The position numbers were made by a program, and so were the translations under genes. 5,855 bases of DNA, taken from contig SYAA01000284.1 of the NCBI GenBank assembly GCA_005789055.1, positions 1 to 5,855 of the forward strand. Reading direction: 5' to 3'. The notes under the pieces are model-generated. The model was not told the DNA's origin. It made no database searches and saw nothing but the letters and a program-made list of their open reading frames with translations. Of the stretch, positions 1-5,855 are shown piece after piece (within the stretch, counting starts at the first letter, position 1; each line of letters begins with the position of its first letter). Source of the stretch: Actinomycetota bacterium (lineage in GTDB: Bacteria > Actinomycetota > Actinomycetes > Mycobacteriales > Mycobacteriaceae).

Positions 1-105
1 GTCGAGCCACTGCAGGCTCGCGACGCCATCCGTGAGCGTGAATGCATCGAGACGCTTTCGTTCGCGGGTGTCGAACCACTGCATGCTCGCCTGACCATCA
101 GCCAA
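1..105. repeat. Two copies of a ~36-bp repeat, 69 bp apart, at the mmsA breakpoint
   Basis: Positions 1-21 and 70-90 match at 19 of 21 bases; a weaker match carries on to 36 and 105, where MmsA homology begins. The spacing is 69 bp, exactly 23 codons. Read on the minus strand in the frame with codons ending at position 1 (not the mmsA frame), both copies encode LxDGxASxQWxD, with conservative differences Leu/Met and Leu/Phe. This suggests a piece of a 23-residue repeat protein, open over the whole stretch. I do not recognise the family. The plus strand is also open here, so the coding direction is inference from the conservative substitutions. Confidence 0.6.
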
Positions 106-1364
106 CCGTTGCCGTACTCGTGCTCATTGGGCAGCCGGAGGGCTTCCTCGTAGTTCTTGGCGCGCACGATGCACACCACCGGACCGAAGATCTCGTCGGT
201 ATAGATCGACATATCGGTGGTGACGTGATCGAACAGGGACGGCCCGATGAAGTAGCCACCTTCCAGGCTCGCGTCGCCGAAGGTCATTTCGTCGCTGCCT
301 TTTTCGCGACCGTCGACAACGAGTTCGGCGCCTGCGGCGACGCCGGCGTCAATGTAGCCACGCACTCGGTCCAGCGCGGCTTCGGTGACCAGTGGGCCGT
401 AGTCGGCTTTCGGGTCCAGGCTGTGGCCGACCCGCAGATGTTCGATCCGCTCGGCGAGCCTGTTGCGCAACCGGTCCGCGGTTTCTTCCCCGACCGGTAC
501 CGCGACGCTGATTGCCATGCACCGCTCCCCGGCGCTGCCGTAGCCGGCGCCGACGAGGGCGTCGATGGCCTGATCCAGGTCGGAGTCCGGCATCACGCTC
601 ATGTGGTTCTTAGCGCCACCGAAGCACTGGGCGCGTTTTCCGGCTGCCGCCGCACGCGAGTAGATGTACTGCGCGATGTCGGACGAGCCGACAAAGCCGT
701 AGGCCTTGATGTCGGGGTGGTCGAGCAGGGCATCGACGGCCTCCTTGTCGCCCTGGACGACCTGGAAGGCGCCCGGCGGGAGGCCGGCCTCAAGGAACAA
801 CTCGGCCAGTCGCAGCGGAACCGAAGGGTCACGCTCAGACGGCTTGAGGATGAAGGTATTGCCGCACGCCAGCGCGGGACCGGCCTTCCACAGCGGGATC
901 ATCGCGGGAAAGTTGAACGGGGTGATACCGCAGACGACACCGAGCGGTTGCCGGATCGAGTACACGTCGATACCGGGCCCGGCCCCCTCGGTCAGCTCAC
1001 CCTTGAGCAGGTGTGGGATGCCGATGGAGAACTCGATCACCTCGATACCGCGCTGGATGTCGCCGAGCGCGTCGGGCACCGTCTTGCCGTGCTCGATGGA
1101 TAGCAGTTCGGCGAGTTCGTCTGCGTTGGCGTTGACCAGTTCGATGAACTTCATCATCACGCGGGCCCGCCGCTGCGGATTCCACGCCCCCCACTCCTTC
1201 TGGGCGTCGACCGCCACGGAAACGGCCACATCAACGTCGGCTGCCGAGGCGAGCAATACCTGGGCCTGGACCTCGCCGGTGCTGGGGTTGAACACGTCCG
1301 CGGTGCGGGTGCTGGCCAGGCTATCGCGCTGACCATTGATGAAATGCTGGATCGTGGTGCTCAT
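1..1364 (-). CDS. mmsA: Methylmalonate-semialdehyde dehydrogenase (CoA-acylating), C-terminally truncated
   Basis: Aldehyde dehydrogenase family enzyme that oxidises methylmalonate or malonate semialdehyde with NAD+ and CoA to propionyl-CoA or acetyl-CoA, in valine and thymine breakdown; cytosolic. It starts at ATG 1364-1362 with GGAAGG (1376-1371) six bases upstream. Seen in the translation: TPFNFP with Asn151, Lys174 in ILKPSE, FVGSS near 220-224, CFGGAKNH (247-254), nucleophile Cys282 in GSAGERCMA, and EIFGP with Glu391. The general-base Glu of ordinary aldehyde dehydrogenases is replaced in CFGGAKNH, as expected for the CoA-dependent methylmalonate-semialdehyde type. Agreement with mycobacterial MmsA runs to EYGNG (residues 416-420, about position 105) and then stops abruptly. 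The next 34 codons stay open to the window edge but are not MmsA-like, so roughly 85-90 C-terminal residues of a ~510-residue protein are missing, including the usual VPVAYHTFGGWK region. This is either a disrupted gene or an assembly join. Family call very sure; intactness doubtful. Confidence 0.9.
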   Translation of the reverse strand, partial: MSTTIQHFINGQRDSLASTRTADVFNPSTGEVQAQVLLASAADVDVAVSVAVDAQKEWGAWNPQRRARVMMKFIELVNANADELAELLSIEHGKTVPDALGDIQRGIEVIEFSIGIPHLLKGELTEGAGPGIDVYSIRQPLGVVCGITPFNFPAMIPLWKAGPALACGNTFILKPSERDPSVPLRLAELFLEAGLPPGAFQVVQGDKEAVDALLDHPDIKAYGFVGSSDIAQYIYSRAAAAGKRAQCFGGAKNHMSVMPDSDLDQAIDALVGAGYGSAGERCMAISVAVPVGEETADRLRNRLAERIEHLRVGHSLDPKADYGPLVTEAALDRVRGYIDAGVAAGAELVVDGREKGSDEMTFGDASLEGGYFIGPSLFDHVTTDMSIYTDEIFGPVVCIVRAKNYEEALRLPNEHEYGNGWLMVRRACSGSTPANESVSMHSRSRMASRACSGS

Positions 1365-1405
1365 GAGGTGCCTTCCGGCCGGGGTGGAGGAGATACTTGC
1401 ATATC

Positions 1406-3033
<1,628 letters not shown>

Positions 3034-3044
3034 TCGGGCGCATT

Positions 3045-3074
3045 TTGGAGAAGCACATGCCCAGCGGGTATCCT
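3045..3074 (+). promoter_or_regulatory. Candidate promoter of the infA-rpoA operon
   Basis: TTGGAG (3045-3050), an 18-base spacer and TATCCT (3069-3074) fit a SigA-type promoter. The transcription start would fall near 3081, giving infA a leader of roughly 125 nt. The -35 box lies only about 12 bases from the divergent rmlB -10 box, so polymerase binding at the two promoters may interfere. It is the only well-placed pair I found between 3022 and 3207. Confidence 0.5.
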
Positions 3075-3133
3075 CGGAACACGGTGCGGTACTCGCGCCG
3101 ACTCTTGCGTGCCCTGTCCTGGAACGAACCTTT

Positions 3134-3169
3134 CCTTCGGCTCACGTGTGGTCGGGCGAAGGCTGCCCG
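3134..3169 (+). promoter_or_regulatory. Alternative hairpins in the infA leader
   Basis: CCTTCG (3134-3139) pairs perfectly with CGAAGG (3157-3162), with a 17-nt loop containing the palindrome CACGTG. A second stem, CGGGC (3153-3157) with GCCCG (3165-3169), would enclose GAAGG in its loop. The two stems share bases and cannot both form. Neither is followed by a U-run, so they are not classical terminators. The stems are seen directly; a regulatory role is inference. Confidence 0.35.
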
Positions 3170-3207
3170 GGAATGACCAAAGCGCAAGAACAAGAATCTG
3201 TGAGGAT

Positions 3208-3429
3208 ATGGGCAAGAAAGACGGAGCCATCGAGGTCGAGGGCCGCGTGGTCGAGCCCCTTCCCAATGCGATGTTCCGCATTGAGTTGGAGAACGGCCAC
3301 AAAGTACTCGCTCACATCAGCGGCAAGATGCGGCAGCACGACATCCGCATCCTGCCCGAGGACCGGGTCGTCGTGGAGTTATCGCCCTACGACCTGACCC
3401 GGGGCCGCATCGTCTACCGGTACAAGTAG
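3208..3429 (+). CDS. infA: Translation initiation factor IF-1
   Basis: IF1 is a single OB-fold protein that binds the 30S A site with IF2 and IF3 during initiation. The 73 residues are the normal actinobacterial length and match IF1 throughout: [12 protein letters not shown] at the start, [25 protein letters not shown] in the core and [18 protein letters not shown] at the end. The ATG at 3208 follows GAGG (3202-3205), a closer than usual spacing. An oddity is Asp45 in RQHDIRIL, where IF1 proteins I recall from E. coli and mycobacteria have Tyr; one T-to-G change in a TAC codon would explain it. It is the first gene of the plus-strand operon, 85 bp before rpmJ, and begins 186 bp from the divergent rmlB. 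Confidence 0.97.
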   Translation: MGKKDGAIEVEGRVVEPLPNAMFRIELENGHKVLAHISGKMRQHDIRILPEDRVVVELSPYDLTRGRIVYRYK

Positions 3430-3445
3430 CGCCCCAATCCGGCTA

Positions 3446-3475
3446 CGACACAGCCGCGGCCGACACAGACCGCGA
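3446..3475. repeat. Short imperfect 15-bp tandem repeat in the infA-rpmJ spacer
   Basis: CGACACAG occurs at 3446-3453 and again at 3461-3468, each followed by a CCGCG-type run (one-base offset in the second). A small stem CGGCT (3440-3444) / AGCCG (3452-3456) overlaps the first copy. The 85-bp spacer otherwise holds only the rpmJ ribosome binding site. Confidence 0.35.
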
Positions 3476-3514
3476 ACGACAACTGACAAGAACGACTAGA
3501 AGGATCAACAGGCC

Positions 3515-3628
3515 GTGAAGGTGAACCCGAGCGTCAAGCCGATCTGCGACAAGTGCAGGGTGATCCGTCGTCATGGCCGGGTGATGGTGATCTGCTCTGA
3601 TCCCCGCCACAAGCAGCGCCAGGGGTAA
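3515..3628 (+). CDS. rpmJ: Large-subunit ribosomal protein L36 (bL36), zinc-binding form
   Basis: Short 37-residue protein of the 50S subunit, full length for the family. It starts at GTG 3515, with AGAAGGA (3498-3504) ten bases upstream; the sequence begins [13 protein letters not shown]. The zinc ribbon is intact: Cys11, Cys14, Cys27 and His32, so this is the zinc-dependent (C+) version. In mycobacteria a second, zinc-free L36 is usually made from a Zur-controlled locus elsewhere; none is present here. It lies between infA and rpsM, as in other actinobacteria. The TAA stop falls inside the first copy of the 16-bp tandem repeat. Confidence 0.96.
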
Positions 3629-3670
3629 TCAGATCCCGGGGGTAGTCAGATCCCGGGGTAGTCAGATCTA
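3622..3670 (+). repeat. Three tandem copies of a 16-bp unit starting in the rpmJ 3' end
   Basis: The unit GGGGTARTCAGATCCC occurs at 3622-3637, 3639-3654 and 3655-3670 (last copy ends CTA instead of CCC), with one extra G at 3638. The first copy includes the end of rpmJ and its TAA stop; the later copies carry TAG at the same place. It looks like a recent duplication by slippage that left the protein unchanged. The junctions create CCCGGG at 3635-3640 and 3652-3657. Confidence 0.85.
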
Positions 3671-3832
3671 GACCCAACGCCGCTACCGGCGCCGGACACA
3701 ACTAAATGAAGACCTCCCAGAACCAACACTCGGATACGCCGGGTGCGCACGCCCGGAACGGAGGCCGGGCCCCGGAAACCTCCGGGATGGACTGGGAACA
3801 GACCTCCGCAGGAAAAAGAGGAACGCCGACAC
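3671..3832 (+). promoter_or_regulatory. Structured GC-rich leader upstream of rpsM
   Basis: The rest of the 204-bp rpmJ-rpsM spacer has no convincing gene. It contains the palindrome CCGGCGCCGG (3686-3695), a hairpin CCGGG (3739-3743) / CCCGG (3752-3756), and a longer hairpin CGGAGG (3759-3764) / CCTCCG (3779-3784) capped by CCGG (3765-3768) / CCGG (3772-3775) with a three-base bulge. The rpsM ribosome binding site AAGAGGAA (3816-3823) follows. In E. coli the equivalent rpsM leader is where S4 represses the alpha operon; a similar role here is inference. I saw no good TTGnnn/TAnnnT promoter in it. Confidence 0.4.
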
Positions 3833-4207
3833 ATGGCCCGACTAGTGGGCGTGGATCTTCCGCGCGACAAGCGCATGGAGATCGCGCTGACCTACATCTT
3901 CGGTATCGGGCGCACCCGATCCCAGGAGATCCTCGCCGCGACCGGCATTGACCGGGATCTGCGCAGCAAGGACCTCACCGACGACCAACTGACGCAGTTG
4001 CGTGAGTACATCGAAGGCAACATCAAGGTCGAAGGCGACCTGCGCCGCGAGGTGCAGGCCGATATCCGTCGCAAGATCGAGATCGGCTGCTACCAGGGCC
4101 TGCGGCACCGCCGCGGGCTGCCCGTCCGCGGTCAGCGGACGAAGACCAATGCGCGTACCCGCAAGGGACCCAAGCGCACCATCGCCGGCAAGAAGAAGGC
4201 TAAGTAG
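3833..4207 (+). CDS. rpsM: Small-subunit ribosomal protein S13 (uS13)
   Basis: S13 sits in the head of the 30S subunit, contacting 16S rRNA, the P-site tRNA and the 50S bridge. It has 124 residues, the same as in M. tuberculosis. Seen are the N-terminal [10 protein letters not shown], the [11 protein letters not shown] helix-turn segment (24-34), the family signature [20 protein letters not shown] (91-110) and a very basic tail ending KKKAK. The start at 3833 gives the canonical N-terminus; an in-frame upstream GTG (3743) would add 30 residues unlike S13 and was rejected. AAGAGGAA (3816-3823) serves as ribosome binding site. Only two bases separate its stop from rpsK. Confidence 0.98.
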   Translation: MARLVGVDLPRDKRMEIALTYIFGIGRTRSQEILAATGIDRDLRSKDLTDDQLTQLREYIEGNIKVEGDLRREVQADIRRKIEIGCYQGLRHRRGLPVRGQRTKTNARTRKGPKRTIAGKKKAK

Positions 4208-4209
4208 AC

Positions 4210-4632
4210 ATGCCACCTGCAAAAAAGACCGGGCAAGCTTCCGCCGCCAAGAAGGGTCAGAAGACTCGCCGTAGGGAAAAGAAGAACGTCCCGCACGGTG
4301 TGGCGCATATCAAGAGCACCTTCAACAACACCATCGTGTCCATCACCGACCCCCAGGGCAACGTCATCGCCTGGGCGTCGTCCGGCCATGTCGGCTTCAA
4401 GGGGTCACGCAAGTCGACTCCCTTCGCCGCCCAGCTGGCTGCGGAAAACGCCGCCCGCAAGGCCCAGGAGCACGGTGTCAAGAAGGTCGACGTGTTCGTC
4501 AAAGGTCCGGGCTCGGGCCGGGAGACCGCGATTCGCTCGCTGCAGGCCGCCGGCCTGGAAGTCGGGGCGATTTCCGATGTCACTCCGCAGCCGCACAACG
4601 GCTGCCGTCCGCCCAAGCGGCGCCGGGTCTAG
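4210..4632 (+). CDS. rpsK: Small-subunit ribosomal protein S11 (uS11)
   Basis: S11 lies on the 30S platform near the mRNA exit and the E site. It has 140 residues, one more than I recall for M. tuberculosis, the difference being in the variable basic N-terminal extension (1-25). The conserved core is clear: [18 protein letters not shown] (30-47), [20 protein letters not shown] (55-74), [13 protein letters not shown] (93-105) and the C-terminal [18 protein letters not shown]. The start follows rpsM after two bases; GAAGG (4195-4199) inside the rpsM end is its ribosome binding site, so the pair is likely translationally coupled. Confidence 0.98.
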   Translation: MPPAKKTGQASAAKKGQKTRRREKKNVPHGVAHIKSTFNNTIVSITDPQGNVIAWASSGHVGFKGSRKSTPFAAQLAAENAARKAQEHGVKKVDVFVKGPGSGRETAIRSLQAAGLEVGAISDVTPQPHNGCRPPKRRRV

Positions 4633-4650
4633 GAAGGGAAGGCACACACC

Positions 4651-5256
4651 ATGGCTCGTTACACCGGACCAATCACTCGTAAATCGCGTCGGCTGGGCGT
4701 CGACCTCGTCGGCGGCGATCAGGCCTTCGAGAAGCGTCCCTATCCGCCCGGCCAGCACGGCCGTGCGCGGATCAAGGAGAGCGAATACCGCCAACAGCTG
4801 CAGGAGACGCAGAAGGCCCGCTTCACCTACGGCGTGATGGAGAAGCAGTTCCGCCGCTACTACGAAGAGGCCAACCGCTCGACCGGCAAGACCGGCGAGA
4901 ACCTGTTGCGGATCTTGGAGAGTCGGCTGGACAACGTCATCTATCGCGCCGGGATGGCACGCACCCGGCGGATGGCCCGACAGCTAGTCAGCCACGGCCA
5001 CTTCACGGTCAACGGCGTCAAGGTGAATGTGCCGAGCTACCGGGTGTCGCAGTACGACATCGTCGATGTTCGGGACAAATCGCTGAACACCCTGCCGTTC
5101 CAGATCTCGCGGGAGACCTCGGGCGACCGCCCGATTCCGTCCTGGCTGCAGGTGCTCGGCGAGCGTCAGCGCATCCTGATCCACCAGTTGCCCACGCGCG
5201 AGCAGATTCAGGTGCCGCTCGCCGAGCAGCTCATCGTCGAGTTCTATTCCAAGTAG
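4651..5256 (+). CDS. rpsD: Small-subunit ribosomal protein S4 (uS4), zinc-free form
   Basis: S4 is a primary 16S rRNA binder that nucleates assembly of the 30S body and lines the mRNA entry channel. It has 201 residues, as in M. tuberculosis. Residues 1-90 form the S4 N-terminal domain (MARYTGPITRKSRRLG; RPYPPGQHGR at 29-38); about 91-155 is the S4 RNA-binding domain (SRLDNVIYRAGMARTRRMAR). The N-terminus has no cysteine cluster, so it is the zinc-independent type. GGGAAGG (4636-4642) lies eight bases before the ATG, in the 18-bp gap after rpsK. In several bacteria S4 represses its own operon; nothing here proves this. Confidence 0.98.
   Translation: MARYTGPITRKSRRLGVDLVGGDQAFEKRPYPPGQHGRARIKESEYRQQLQETQKARFTYGVMEKQFRRYYEEANRSTGKTGENLLRILESRLDNVIYRAGMARTRRMARQLVSHGHFTVNGVKVNVPSYRVSQYDIVDVRDKSLNTLPFQISRETSGDRPIPSWLQVLGERQRILIHQLPTREQIQVPLAEQLIVEFYSK

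Positions 5257-5855
<599 letters not shown>

Noticed and set aside
1..105. CRISPR array
   Set aside because: Only two copies, 21 well-matched bases with a 48-bp gap; no third copy and the repeat follows codon spacing, so a coding repeat fits better.
42..1103. 353-codon plus-strand open frame
   Set aside because: It lies antisense to mmsA, whose translation is conserved with catalytic motifs; long antisense frames are expected in GC-rich DNA, and the product resembles nothing known.
706..1332. 208-codon plus-strand open frame
   Set aside because: Another antisense frame of mmsA, rich in Ser/Arg/Pro as out-of-frame GC-rich reads usually are.
3173..3397. Possible upstream frame starting at ATG 3173 with GAAGG ten bases before it
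   Set aside because: It overlaps infA out of phase over almost its whole length and has an out-of-frame composition; kept only as a possible initiation site in the infA leader finding.
3706..3951. 81-codon frame in the rpmJ-rpsM spacer running into rpsM
   Set aside because: No ribosome binding site before ATG 3706, low-complexity hydrophilic product and overlap with the true S13 start.
4405..4794. 129-codon minus-strand frame across rpsK and rpsD
   Set aside because: Shadow of two certain ribosomal protein genes.

Overview
The window is high-GC actinobacterial chromosome, almost certainly from a Mycobacterium or close relative. Every ribosomal and rml protein reads like its M. tuberculosis counterpart as I recall it, often over long stretches, but with enough substitutions that it is not the M. 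tuberculosis complex. I had no database, so the species stays open. The odd length, an end inside rpoA and a start inside a repeat suggest a draft or metagenome contig.

Layout. The left half is on the minus strand, read right to left from about 3021: rmlB (dTDP-glucose 4,6-dehydratase), rmlC (dTDP-4-keto-6-deoxyglucose 3,5-epimerase, 4-bp ATGA overlap with rmlB), then a methylmalonate-semialdehyde dehydrogenase gene (mmsA) that loses its C-terminal part near position 104. Beyond that point the sequence is unrelated to mmsA and holds two copies of a short repeat 69 bp (23 codons) apart. The right half is on the plus strand: infA, rpmJ, rpsM, rpsK, rpsD and the first half of rpoA, the actinobacterial alpha-type ribosomal operon.

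How it works together. rmlB and rmlC make the dTDP-L-rhamnose precursor needed for the rhamnose linker between arabinogalactan and peptidoglycan. The plus-strand cluster makes initiation factor IF1, ribosomal proteins L36, S13, S11 and S4, and the RNA polymerase alpha subunit. The two groups diverge from a 186-bp region with closely packed promoters: rmlB appears to be leaderless, while infA has a leader of about 125 nt with competing hairpins.

No new defence system or mobile element is visible. The points worth a second look are the mmsA breakpoint with its repeat, a three-copy 16-bp tandem repeat that begins inside the end of rpmJ, an Asp where IF1 normally has a Tyr, and structured spacers upstream of infA, rpsM and rpoA that could carry regulation.
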